Assembly: GCF_051414135.1 (NCBI RefSeq)
Contig: NZ_JBLKOA010000001.1
Span: 1,240,001-1,304,000 of the forward strand
Direction of reading: 5' to 3'
DNA: 64,000 bases
Origin: Halovenus halobia
GTDB taxonomy: Archaea; Halobacteriota; Halobacteria; Halobacteriales; Haloarculaceae
This document shows positions 1 to 7,616 of this stretch, piece by piece. Numbering within the stretch: position 1 is the first letter of the stretch; each line of letters opens with the position of its first letter. Both the position numbers and the translations under genes were made by a program. The notes beneath the pieces were generated by a model that searched no databases, was not told the origin of the DNA, and saw only the letters and a list, made by a program, of their open reading frames with translations.

Positions 1-29
1 ACTGCTGTGAGTGTGCAACGAAACTGTAG

Positions 30-380
30 TCAGGGCTGCTGGACCGTATTTTCGTCCTCGTCGAGGAGTTCGATTTCGACCGTGTCGCTCTCGACGCCGA
101 GACGAACAAACTGTGTTCGGAGGTGCTCTTTGGCGGCCGTCAATGCCGCCTCGCGGCTCTCGAAACCCCGTGGCATTGGTGACTCGAAGGCGACCTGTAG
201 TTCGCGACCCTCGATAGTCTGTGTCTGGCCGCCGCTTTCGACCTCGTAGAACTCGTCACAGACCCAGACGAATGGCGCGTCTGTGTTTGGCGAGCCGCTG
301 TACTCGGGGGGTGATTCGTCTTCCTCGAATATCGTCCCCGTCAGCGCGCTATCGCCGGCCCACCCGCGGACAAGTAACAT
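30..380 (-). CDS. conserved haloarchaeal hypothetical protein
   Basis: A 116-residue acidic protein starting MLLVRGWAGDS and ending in an acidic tail. I recognise the type as a recurring haloarchaeal hypothetical but know of no function. No membrane segment or metal motif is visible. The ATG at 378-380 is chosen because the longer in-frame extension runs into the aminotransferase gene and becomes Ser/Arg-rich, unlike haloarchaeal protein. It follows the aminotransferase by 43 nt on the same strand, so co-transcription is plausible. Confidence 0.75.
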   Translation of the reverse strand: MLLVRGWAGDSALTGTIFEEDESPPEYSGSPNTDAPFVWVCDEFYEVESGGQTQTIEGRELQVAFESPMPRGFESREAALTAAKEHLRTQFVRLGVESDTVEIELLDEDENTVQQP

Positions 381-423
381 ACCACTGTCTACGCTGGCTC
401 CGCTCAAAAGTCGTCCGTTCCCG

Positions 424-1581
424 TCAGAGCAGGTCTTCGGCTTCGAGTCGGTCGATTGCTTCCTGTAGTCGCTCCTTGCTGTTAGCGTAGGAAATTCGAG
501 CATACCCCGGCGTCCCGAAGGCACTGCCCGGCACCGTCGCGACGTGAGCGTTGCTGATAGCGTCGTCACACCACGCCTGGTCGTCGTCGGCAACAGGGAG
601 CATCATGTAGAACGCACCTTGGGGCGTGGAGATATCGACACCTCGGGACTCGAACTCCTCGACGAGGAAGTCCCGGCGACTCTCGAAGGCGTCGCGCATC
701 TCTGCGACGGCTTCGTCGGTGTTTTGCAGCGCTTCGATACCGGCGTGCTGGACGAAGTTCGTGGCACAGGAGACGGAGTGGCCGTGGACCTTGCCAGCCT
801 GGTCGACGATGTCTTCCGGCGCGGCGAAGTAGCCAAGCCGCCAGCCCGTCATCGCGTAGGCCTTGGAGAAGCCGTTGAGCGTCAGCGTTCGGTCGTCCAT
901 CCCATCGAGCGAACCGAGACTCGTCTGCTCGGCGCCGTCGTAGGTAATTTCGTCGTAGATTTCGTCAGAAATCACGAGGAAGTCGTGTTCGACGGCCAGG
1001 TCACGGACGCCTTCGAGGGCAGCGTCCGAGTACATCGCTCCGTGGGGGTTGCCCGGTGAGTTGACGACGAGCAGGTCAGTCTCCTCGGAGACTGTCTCCG
1101 CGAGTTCGTCCAGTGCGGGTTCGAGCTGGAAATCGTGCGCTGCGGTGTCGACGCGTTTCAGGTCTGCGCCGGCGATTTTCGCCATCGCTTCGTAGGAAAC
1201 CCACGCCGGGTCCAGCAGGACGACTTCGTCGCCCTCCTGTGTCAGCGTCTGGAACAACTCGAACAGGGCCTGTTTCCCGCCGGGCGTGACCATAATGTTC
1301 TCTGGGCCGTACTGGTCGAGGCCGTCGTCGTGAAGTTTCTCGGTGATGGCCTCACGGAGTTCGGGGATGCCCTGCGAGTTGGTGTAGCCCGTTTTGCCAG
1401 CGTCGAGGGCTTCCTTTGCGGCGTCTTTGATGTTCTCTGGCGTGTCGAAGTCCGGTTCGCCGACGCTCAGGTCGACGACATCGACACCCTCGGCTTCGAG
1501 TTCGGCGGCTTTGTTGCTGATAGCGAGCGTGGCGCTCGGCGATACACGTTCGACGCGGTCGGTGATGTCGTACTCAGTCAT
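424..1581 (-). CDS. class I/II pyridoxal-phosphate aminotransferase (aspartate aminotransferase family)
   Basis: A 385-residue fold-type I aminotransferase that would move an amino group between an amino acid and a 2-oxo acid in the cytoplasm. Visible family marks are the SPGNPHG segment (about residues 175-181), SDEIYDE (205-211) and the PLP-binding lysine in NGFSKAYAMTGWRLG (K240). The length is normal for the family. The start at 1579-1581 gives MTEYDITDRV and overlaps the end of ribH by 8 bp, implying translational coupling. Substrate (aspartate or aromatic) cannot be decided from sequence. Confidence 0.92.
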   Translation of the reverse strand: MTEYDITDRVERVSPSATLAISNKAAELEAEGVDVVDLSVGEPDFDTPENIKDAAKEALDAGKTGYTNSQGIPELREAITEKLHDDGLDQYGPENIMVTPGGKQALFELFQTLTQEGDEVVLLDPAWVSYEAMAKIAGADLKRVDTAAHDFQLEPALDELAETVSEETDLLVVNSPGNPHGAMYSDAALEGVRDLAVEHDFLVISDEIYDEITYDGAEQTSLGSLDGMDDRTLTLNGFSKAYAMTGWRLGYFAAPEDIVDQAGKVHGHSVSCATNFVQHAGIEALQNTDEAVAEMRDAFESRRDFLVEEFESRGVDISTPQGAFYMMLPVADDDQAWCDDAISNAHVATVPGSAFGTPGYARISYANSKERLQEAIDRLEAEDLL

Positions 1582-1990
1582 TGTCAAGTTCAGACGCAAG
1601 CTCGATTGCACTCTCGACGGTCGTTGCACCGTAGTCGATACGGGCAACGGCCTCGTCTTGGCTCATCCCCGGGCCGGTAATGCCGAATGCAACTGGGGTA
1701 TCGCGGTCGAGACTGACATCCGTCAGTCCCTGCGCGGCGGCGTCGGCGATTACCTGGTCGTGGTCCGTATCGCCGGTGATGATCGTCCCAATCACTGCAA
1801 CGGCGTCGATATCGTCGCGACGCGCCAGCCGGTCTGCCGCCAGCGGCGTGTCGTACGACCCCGGCACTTCCAGTGTCTCGACGATTTCTGCACCGTGGTC
1901 GGCCGCGGCCTCGCGGGCCCGGTCGGCCATCTCGTGCGTAATCGGCCGCTCTTTGTTGAACTGCGCGACCACCAGCCCGAGGCGTACCAT
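1574..1990 (-). CDS. ribH: 6,7-dimethyl-8-ribityllumazine synthase
   Basis: A 138-residue lumazine synthase, the penultimate step of riboflavin synthesis, joining 5-amino-6-ribitylaminouracil to dihydroxybutanone phosphate. Family marks: the N-terminal VVAQFN strand (residues 7-12), VPGSYDTPLA (42-51) and GDTDHDQVI with the catalytic-region histidine H77. The length matches the archaeal family. It is first in a minus-strand pair with the aminotransferase, whose start overlaps its stop. Upstream lies a long palindromic non-coding element rather than another gene. Confidence 0.93.
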   Translation of the reverse strand: MVRLGLVVAQFNKERPITHEMADRAREAAADHGAEIVETLEVPGSYDTPLAADRLARRDDIDAVAVIGTIITGDTDHDQVIADAAAQGLTDVSLDRDTPVAFGITGPGMSQDEAVARIDYGATTVESAIELASELDND

Positions 1991-2080
1991 GGTTCACACG
2001 CCGGCGTGTGTCCTAAAAGAACTACCGTTTCGGACTCTTTGAGGGGTTGTGTTTGGGTGTGTGGACTTGGATTCGATGAA

Positions 2081-2361
2081 CCAGAAAGCCCCGACTCTCT
2101 CGACTCCCGCGACTCGCTGCGCGCCGTAGGTGCTTGCGTCGTCGGGGTTCGCCGAGAGAGTCGCCCCTTTCAGTCCCACCCACGGTGGCCCGTGTCACAA
2201 GCCATAGGGCGGGACTGAAAGGGGCCGCCTGTTCGAGGAAGGCGGGCGTCCGCGGCTTCGCCGCGGGCTCGGGAGACGGAGTCTCCCGGTGACGTAAGCA
2301 CGCGACTGGAAGGAGCGCGCGCAGCGAGTCCCCCCGACTCGAACAGGCGGGGGCTTTCTGG
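2081..2361. repeat. nested palindromic non-coding element
   Basis: Three sets of perfect inverted repeats nest inside one another between ribH and blh. The outer arms are CCAGAAAGCCCC (2081-2092) and its complement (2350-2361). The middle arms are GACTCGCTGCGCGC (2111-2124) and its complement (2317-2330). The inner arms are GCCCCTTTCAGTCCC (2163-2177) and its complement (2211-2225). Two small hairpins lie in the right half, at 2251-2265 and 2271-2287. No convincing protein is encoded across 1991-2405. It could be a MITE-like element, an insertion-sequence remnant or a structured RNA. Confidence 0.7.
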
Positions 2362-2405
2362 CTATTCGAAATCAAAACGGAACCGAATCCTGCTAACCCA
2401 ATCCC

Positions 2406-3443
2406 TCAAAACACAGCCTGCTCGCGGTCCAGCCAGCTAACAATCACCACGTGTGGCAGCGTCAACACGGCGATGAGCACGAGATACAGCGCCACCAATC
2501 CGGACAGTTCGCCGGGCGCGCGCGGGACGAGCAGATACAACAGTCCGAGCAGTGCGAGCGCGCCGGCGGTCATCGGCGCGGCGTCGAGCGCGAACCGACC
2601 GGCCACGGTCGGAATCTCTCCGCGGTCGACTGCCGCCGCAGACTCGTCGTGGACCAGTACCGTCCTGACGATGTGTCGCAACGAGTGCCAGAAACAGAAG
2701 TAGACGCCGACGGCGAGAATTGGCGGGACGACGAGGAAGAAAGCCGTCAACCCGACAACCTCGCCGGCGTCGACGCGCCACGCGCCGTGGTCCTCGGTCC
2801 GAAGCCAGCCGAGTCCGATTGTTGCGAGCACCGCAGCGCCGTAGAGGGCTCCAACCGCGATTCGCGCCCGGGGGGTGAACGCCGGACCGAGTGCGTCGGC
2901 GGCCGCCGGGTCGAACAGTCCAACCAGCGACGTGGCGACGAACTCGTACTGGCCGGGGAACGCGACCAGCGGCACGGCCATCGGCGCGCCGCCGCGGACG
3001 AGGACGGTCAGTGCCTGCTGGCTGGGGGCGCGAAGATACTCCGCGCCGACGATATCCAGCAGCGGGTAGAGCTCACCCTGGCCCCAGTGAAACCACGTCA
3101 ACAGGATGAAAAAGACGAACGCGGCGACTGGAAACACGAACCAGACCAGCCCGTATGCACCCCCGAACAGGAGGTAGAGTCCAGAAACGATACCGAGCCA
3201 GCGAACCGTCAGTCCCTCGCCGCGCTGGCGGGCAATGATGAGGTGGTCGACCGCGCCGTGTGGCAGGCCGATTGCGAGTACGCTGACCACCAGCGGCGCG
3301 TACTGGTAGCGCCGTGGTACCTCGCCGACGAGCACGGCGACGATGGCAACAACTGCCAGCACGACCCAGCCCGGCCTGATGGAGTATGTGGCTGCGATTT
3401 CGCGAGCGCGAGCACTCGGCACGGCGATTCGTGTCGCTGTCAT
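2406..3443 (-). CDS. blh: Brp/Blh family beta-carotene 15,15'-dioxygenase
   Basis: A 345-residue multi-pass membrane protein of the Brp/Blh family, which cleaves beta-carotene into two retinals. The iron-ligand-type histidines sit in family motifs: GLPHGAVDH near the N terminus, WFHWGQGE in the first half, FWHSLRH around residue 250, and LPHVVIV near the C terminus. Its start overlaps the lycopene cyclase stop by 4 bp, so the pair would make beta-carotene and then retinal. This would supply chromophore to the halorhodopsin encoded upstream on the same strand. Confidence 0.9.
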   Translation of the reverse strand: MTATRIAVPSARAREIAATYSIRPGWVVLAVVAIVAVLVGEVPRRYQYAPLVVSVLAIGLPHGAVDHLIIARQRGEGLTVRWLGIVSGLYLLFGGAYGLVWFVFPVAAFVFFILLTWFHWGQGELYPLLDIVGAEYLRAPSQQALTVLVRGGAPMAVPLVAFPGQYEFVATSLVGLFDPAAADALGPAFTPRARIAVGALYGAAVLATIGLGWLRTEDHGAWRVDAGEVVGLTAFFLVVPPILAVGVYFCFWHSLRHIVRTVLVHDESAAAVDRGEIPTVAGRFALDAAPMTAGALALLGLLYLLVPRAPGELSGLVALYLVLIAVLTLPHVVIVSWLDREQAVF

Positions 3444-4231
3444 CGGTCCATTTCAGGAAAGAGTCGAAACTCTCTGACTGCAAGCTTCCACTCGTCCAGT
3501 TCACCACGCTCGACGCGGTCGAGCAGCCACATGTACATCAGCAGCGTCTGGACGGCAAAGAGGCTCGTCATGAAAAAGAACGCGCCCTCCTCGATTGGCA
3601 GGCCGAGGACGGTGATGCCAGTCGTGTGGGCGTCTGAGAGCACCCACAGGCCCATGTCGATTGCAATCCGGTCGATGGTACAGAGGTACAGCGTTGGGAG
3701 ACTGATCCCGAGCAGCATCGTCTTGCGGAGTCGCCAGAGATACGGCCAGCCAAAGCCCCAGTGAATCGAGAGAATTGGTCCGGACCAAAACAGAATCGCA
3801 CCGAGGTAATACAGCGACTGAACGCCAAGCATCAGGTAGCCAACGAGGCTGACTGCTGCGCCGGCAGCGACCCCGAGTCCGCGATACACGAGCGGGATAC
3901 GAATCAGCGAGACATCGTCGATTCGTGGGAACTGAAACAGCCACAGGCAGACGATGATTGGCTGGAACACAAAGAAGAGGTACTCGCCAATGGGGGCCTG
4001 CCAGATGGTGCCGGCCGTGGCCCCGTCGCCGTACCACCAGACGCCCTCTGCGATCAGCAGGTTGTCCCACGGAATCGTGTACACGAGCGCCAGACAGAGC
4101 AAGATAGCAAGCCCACTCAGCGGCTCCGGGCCCGACCACGTCTCCGCCCGCAGGTAGACAGCGGCCGCGAGCACGAAGAGCAGGGGCAACACGAAAATCA
4201 GGTGAAACTGGAGATAGGTCAACGGGGCCAT
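3440..4231 (-). CDS. crtY: lycopene beta-cyclase, fused CrtYc/CrtYd (CarR-type) family
   Basis: A 263-residue hydrophobic protein with two copies of the lycopene cyclase repeat. The first carries PWDN and GEYLFF, the second carries GLPIEEGAFFF. Bacterial heterodimeric CrtYc and CrtYd are fused in archaea, and the length fits. It would cyclise lycopene to beta-carotene in the membrane, feeding Blh, whose start overlaps its stop. Its own ATG overlaps the stop of a 32-codon ORF (TGATG), so translation may be coupled to that mini-ORF. Confidence 0.9.
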   Translation of the reverse strand: MAPLTYLQFHLIFVLPLLFVLAAAVYLRAETWSGPEPLSGLAILLCLALVYTIPWDNLLIAEGVWWYGDGATAGTIWQAPIGEYLFFVFQPIIVCLWLFQFPRIDDVSLIRIPLVYRGLGVAAGAAVSLVGYLMLGVQSLYYLGAILFWSGPILSIHWGFGWPYLWRLRKTMLLGISLPTLYLCTIDRIAIDMGLWVLSDAHTTGITVLGLPIEEGAFFFMTSLFAVQTLLMYMWLLDRVERGELDEWKLAVREFRLFPEMDR

Positions 4232-4329
4232 CAGAGACCACCTCCCAGTCCACCCGGACGGTCCGACTCACTCCCGCGCTGTGCTCGGTAGAACCGGCCT
4301 CTGGCGACAGTCTCGTCCGGGCTAGTCAT
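4231..4329 (-). CDS. possible 32-residue leaderless small protein upstream of crtY
   Basis: An ATG at 4327-4329 opens a 32-codon frame (MTSPDETVARGRFYRA...) that ends in a TGATG overlap with crtY. A TATA-like TTTTTATG on the minus strand (4351-4358) sits about 26 nt before this ATG, the usual spacing for a leaderless haloarchaeal start, so the transcript probably begins here. The product has several arginines and a Gly-rich end. It could be a real small regulator or just a translated leader. I know of no homologue. Confidence 0.45.
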   Translation of the reverse strand: MTSPDETVARGRFYRAQRGSESDRPGGLGGGL

Positions 4330-4350
4330 ACTGTAGAATTTACACGGTGG

Positions 4351-4358
4351 CATAAAAA
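4351..4358 (-). promoter_or_regulatory. TATA-like promoter element for the crtY-blh transcript
   Basis: TTTTTATG on the minus strand, centred about 26 nt upstream of the mini-ORF start at 4329. This spacing predicts a transcript starting at that ATG and running through crtY and blh. It is the only strong AT-rich box in the 165-bp gap before crtY. Confidence 0.5.
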
Positions 4359-4396
4359 CGCTGCCCGCATACGTGTCAGGTACTGCCAACCCCCAG

Positions 4397-6385
4397 TCAG
4401 TCAGTCTCGAAAAACTCCTCCAGGAGTTTTCGCTGGGCCGCCCGGAGGTGCTGGTGGTAGGTCTGCCGGGAGATATCCATCGACGCAGCCAGTTCTTCCC
4501 CGGACACCGGCCGTGGGAACTCGAAGTAATCGCTGAGGTAGGCCGTTTCGAGGGCGGTGTACTGTCTGTCGGTCAGCCGGTCAGCAACGGCAGCGACGAA
4601 CTCTGCGGTCGGTCGCGGGTCGCGTTCGCGCTCACGCTGGCGGACGAGATTCACGCCGGTATACGCTGACTCGAGTTCAGACAGCACCGACCGGACATCA
4701 CCCTCGACGGGGAGGTCTACATGCAGTTGTGCGGTGTTCGAGTCTCCGGAGACCGACAAATCCCGCAGTGTCGCGCCGTACTCCGCGAGTTCTCTGAAGA
4801 CATCTGCTTCCTGCAGTTCGACCGAGGCGGCAATCGTGCCGTCTTGCTGAGCGATGACGAATCCGTCGGTTATGGTCTCACACTGCCCGATAATCTCGTC
4901 GAAGTCTGCCTCGGACCCAGACATCGTGACGAACACCCGCAACACGTCATCCTCGATGGTCGACCCGTTGTAGCTGACTGACCCCTCCGAGACCTGTGCG
5001 AGTTCGATCAACGGGAACGACTCGTCGGTAATCTCGAAGCCCAGTTCCATCACCCGGTCGGCGGTCAGGACTTGCTTGGTTTCGACAGCGTTGATACCGC
5101 TTGCAATCATCTGCCCGAGCGCCTCGAAAATTTTGCACTCTCGGCGGTCGAGCACGTCAGAGCGCTCGGCGTAGACTGCGAGCACGCCGTAGGTCGCCCG
5201 CCGGTAGGTCAGCGGCACGACTGCCATCGAACTTGCGCCGTGCGTGGAGGGGGCTGCCGCCGCCGGGAGGCCGCCGTCTCCGGTGGCAACCTGGACGGTT
5301 CCTTGCTCGATTGCCTGCTCGAAGATTGTCCCTTCCCACTCGGTAATGGTTTCGAGTTCGGCGGCCCCGCCGGCACCGCCGACGGAGACAGTCATCCCGC
5401 CCCCGGGCGTCTGTGACTCGCCAATCCAGGCGTGACTGTAGCCGTCAGCCTGCGCAATCTCTGCACAGACTTCCTGTTCGATTTCGGCGCGGGTTTCGGA
5501 GTTCACTAGGATGTGGCTGATATCGTTGACAAGCCCGCTCATCCGGCCCAGCACGCGCTCCAGAGCCTGACGTTCCTCGCGCAGTGAGTCGGCCCGCTGT
5601 TTGGCGACTGCTTCGGCCTCTTTCCGGTCGGTCACGTCGTTCTGGAAGCCAACGAAGTGTGTCAGGTTGTCGTCTTCGTCGAACAGCGGTGCGATAGTGA
5701 CGTGATTCCAGTACGGCGTCCCATCCTCGCGGTAGTTGACAACCTCCACATCGACCGGTTCGCGGTTCTCGATGGCCTCGCGCATTTCCGTCACGGCTGC
5801 CTCGTCGGTGTCCGGCCCCTGCAGGAACCGGCAGTTCCGCCCCAGTGCAAGGTCGGCGCTGTAACCGGTCAGTTCCTCGTAGGCCTCGTTGATGTAGACC
5901 ATCGGATTGTCCGGCAGCGATGGGTCCGAGATGGTGATCCCAATCGGGGCTTCGTCCACCGCTCTGATAATCGTCTCTGCCGTCGGCGTCGGCAGGTCAT
6001 CACTCTCGACGCCGGTCACGTCCGCGATGGTCAACTCGACGACTGTCTCGGCCAGTCGCTCCGCGGTCGTCGGCCCATCTTTCGGGATGTACGACGAGAC
6101 GCCAGCGTCGATTGCCCTGCTCGCGACGTGTTCGTCTCCGTGAGCAGTGTAAAGAATGACAGGCAGGGTTTCGTAGTTCTGTCTGACCTCCTCCAGCAGT
6201 TCCAGACCGGTTCCGTCGGGGAGCTGATACTCCGTCACGAGGGTGTCCAGTCGGCCGTTTCTGAGTTTGCGTATCGCATCGGCGATAGAAGACACAACCG
6301 TAACCCGGCACTCCCGGTCCTCGAGTGCCGAAATGGTCTCGCCGACGGGGCCGTCGTCGACGAGCAAGACTCGTGTTCGTACCAC
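4397..6385 (-). CDS. bat: Bat-like bacterioopsin activator: receiver, LOV-type PAS, GAF, HTH_10
   Basis: A 662-residue regulator related to Bat, the light/oxygen-responsive activator of opsin and retinal genes. Order: receiver-like domain (about 1-115), PAS domain (135-255) with the LOV photoactive motif GRNCRFLQG (cysteine 185), GAF (about 285-440), Bat-type middle domain, and a C-terminal helix-turn-helix (about 600-660, ending in a QTYHQHLRAAQRKL helix). At the receiver phosphorylation site the aspartate is glutamate (E52 in TEYQLPDG), although D10, D11, T80 and K102 are kept. The start is GTG with a TATA box about 28 nt upstream. It lies between hop and the carotenoid genes, its likely targets. 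Confidence 0.9.
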   Translation of the reverse strand: MVRTRVLLVDDGPVGETISALEDRECRVTVVSSIADAIRKLRNGRLDTLVTEYQLPDGTGLELLEEVRQNYETLPVILYTAHGDEHVASRAIDAGVSSYIPKDGPTTAERLAETVVELTIADVTGVESDDLPTPTAETIIRAVDEAPIGITISDPSLPDNPMVYINEAYEELTGYSADLALGRNCRFLQGPDTDEAAVTEMREAIENREPVDVEVVNYREDGTPYWNHVTIAPLFDEDDNLTHFVGFQNDVTDRKEAEAVAKQRADSLREERQALERVLGRMSGLVNDISHILVNSETRAEIEQEVCAEIAQADGYSHAWIGESQTPGGGMTVSVGGAGGAAELETITEWEGTIFEQAIEQGTVQVATGDGGLPAAAAPSTHGASSMAVVPLTYRRATYGVLAVYAERSDVLDRRECKIFEALGQMIASGINAVETKQVLTADRVMELGFEITDESFPLIELAQVSEGSVSYNGSTIEDDVLRVFVTMSGSEADFDEIIGQCETITDGFVIAQQDGTIAASVELQEADVFRELAEYGATLRDLSVSGDSNTAQLHVDLPVEGDVRSVLSELESAYTGVNLVRQRERERDPRPTAEFVAAVADRLTDRQYTALETAYLSDYFEFPRPVSGEELAASMDISRQTYHQHLRAAQRKLLEEFFETD

Positions 6386-6408
6386 AGAAACGAACGGGGC
6401 GAGAGCGC

Positions 6409-6416
6409 ATAAATAA
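6409..6416 (-). promoter_or_regulatory. TATA box of bat
   Basis: The minus strand reads TTATTTAT here, centred about 28 nt before the GTG start at 6385. This supports a leaderless transcript and fixes the start codon as GTG. Confidence 0.6.
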
Positions 6417-6494
6417 TTTTGTGCATCTGCCCCCGAATCACCGCTCGTTAGTACAAAAAAGCCCTCAATGTTGCCGGAAATTACCGCTGCTCGG

Positions 6495-7370
6495 TCAGTC
6501 GTCGGCCGGGGCCACGTCGGATGTTGACCCGTACTCGCTGCCGGCGCTGACTGTTCTGACGTTGTTGACGACGTATCTGATCACCAGCAGCGAGAAGCCG
6601 TACTTGGCGACGATATCGAACGCGCTGTAGCCCCACGAGGTAAGCCCAACGTTGCGAATCAGCGCGAGGCCCTCGTTGCCCATGGCCCACCAGAGCGTGT
6701 AGCCGAACCACAGCACGACGGTCAGGATTTTCAGCGTGTTGAATATCTCGGCGGTGCCCGCTGCCTTCGCGTCCTCGGGCCACTCGACCAGCAGGATGTA
6801 GACGACAACGAGGAAGAAACTGACGCTGACGGCGTACCAGAACCACCGCAGCAGGTGCGAGGACGTCGTCAGCGCGGCTCCCAGTCCAGTCACCATGATG
6901 GCGATATCGAAGACGATTGCCGTCACAATTTTGGTCAGGTTCGAGCCCGCGAGCAGGCCCAGCGCGAGCAGGATAAACGGCGTCGAGAACGCCCACGTCA
7001 GATACCGGCCCCAGAGGCTAATCGTTCCGTCGTAGGTTCCGCCGCCGCTGAGGGTTGTCGACGTCCCGGCCAGCGCGTGGCCGTCCGGCATCTCGATAAT
7101 CGAGATCGTCAGCCCGGAGGCCAGACCAGTGTAACTTACAAGCGAGACTGCGGAGACAATCATCGTCGACACCACGATCAGTTGCGCCCGCGGGTCGGTG
7201 ACGTTGCGGGCCATGTACGCAAACAGGAGCAAAGACAGCCCTGCCAGCGCGATGTTGAGGTAGATCGAACTCCCCAACAACGCGTCGTTGAGGACGTGCT
7301 CGAACAGTTCGGCCTGTGTCGGTCCCTCTGCTGTACTCAGTGTAACCGCGAGTATTCCTGTGTCAGTCAT
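6495..7370 (-). CDS. hop: halorhodopsin (light-driven chloride pump)
   Basis: A 291-residue seven-helix microbial rhodopsin. Helix C carries the chloride-pump triad T125, S129 and A136 (segment YLTWAFSTPFILLALG), where proton pumps have Asp, Thr, Asp. The retinal Schiff-base lysine is K256 in FDIVAKYGF. The BC loop and the segments AGSNLTK, LTTSSHLLRWFWYA and TSWGYS are typical of halorhodopsins. One oddity is helix F, which reads WFGYTLWW, with threonine 225 where halorhodopsin and bacteriorhodopsin have proline. The neighbouring bat, crtY and blh genes supply regulation and retinal. No bop gene is nearby. Confidence 0.95.
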   Translation of the reverse strand: MTDTGILAVTLSTAEGPTQAELFEHVLNDALLGSSIYLNIALAGLSLLLFAYMARNVTDPRAQLIVVSTMIVSAVSLVSYTGLASGLTISIIEMPDGHALAGTSTTLSGGGTYDGTISLWGRYLTWAFSTPFILLALGLLAGSNLTKIVTAIVFDIAIMVTGLGAALTTSSHLLRWFWYAVSVSFFLVVVYILLVEWPEDAKAAGTAEIFNTLKILTVVLWFGYTLWWAMGNEGLALIRNVGLTSWGYSAFDIVAKYGFSLLVIRYVVNNVRTVSAGSEYGSTSDVAPADD

Positions 7371-7413
7371 ACGTCCACCTCTTCGGGTGAAACAGGGAAG
7401 AAACAGCGGGCAT

Positions 7414-7419
7414 ACTAGT
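7414..7419 (-). promoter_or_regulatory. candidate Bat upstream activating site before hop
   Basis: The hexamer ACTAGT lies 44-49 bp upstream of the hop start codon. The upstream activating sequence of Halobacterium bop-regulon promoters, as I recall it, has an ACTAGT core at about this distance, just upstream of the TATA/BRE region. The flanks are not well conserved, so this is an inference from core and position only. Confidence 0.35.
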
Positions 7420-7616
7420 CAGGCTCGTAATTCGATATCGTTCAGAATTTGCTGGAAGAATCGTGCGAGACTTTTGAGAGCTATTCAGATTGTGTTTCCT
7501 TTCCAATAATCCCGTGAAAAAATCCGCATGTCCAATTTTGGGGGTCGCAGACTGGCGGCGCTCGCGTCCCCACGTCGTGGAGTAAGCCATTTGTGAGTCG
7601 CGGGAATTGTAGCGGT

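Noticed and set aside
2451..3764. A 437-codon open frame on the plus strand, opposite blh and crtY
   Set aside because: Composition is Gln/Arg-rich with no domain, and it mirrors the codon periodicity of the two well-recognised minus-strand genes.
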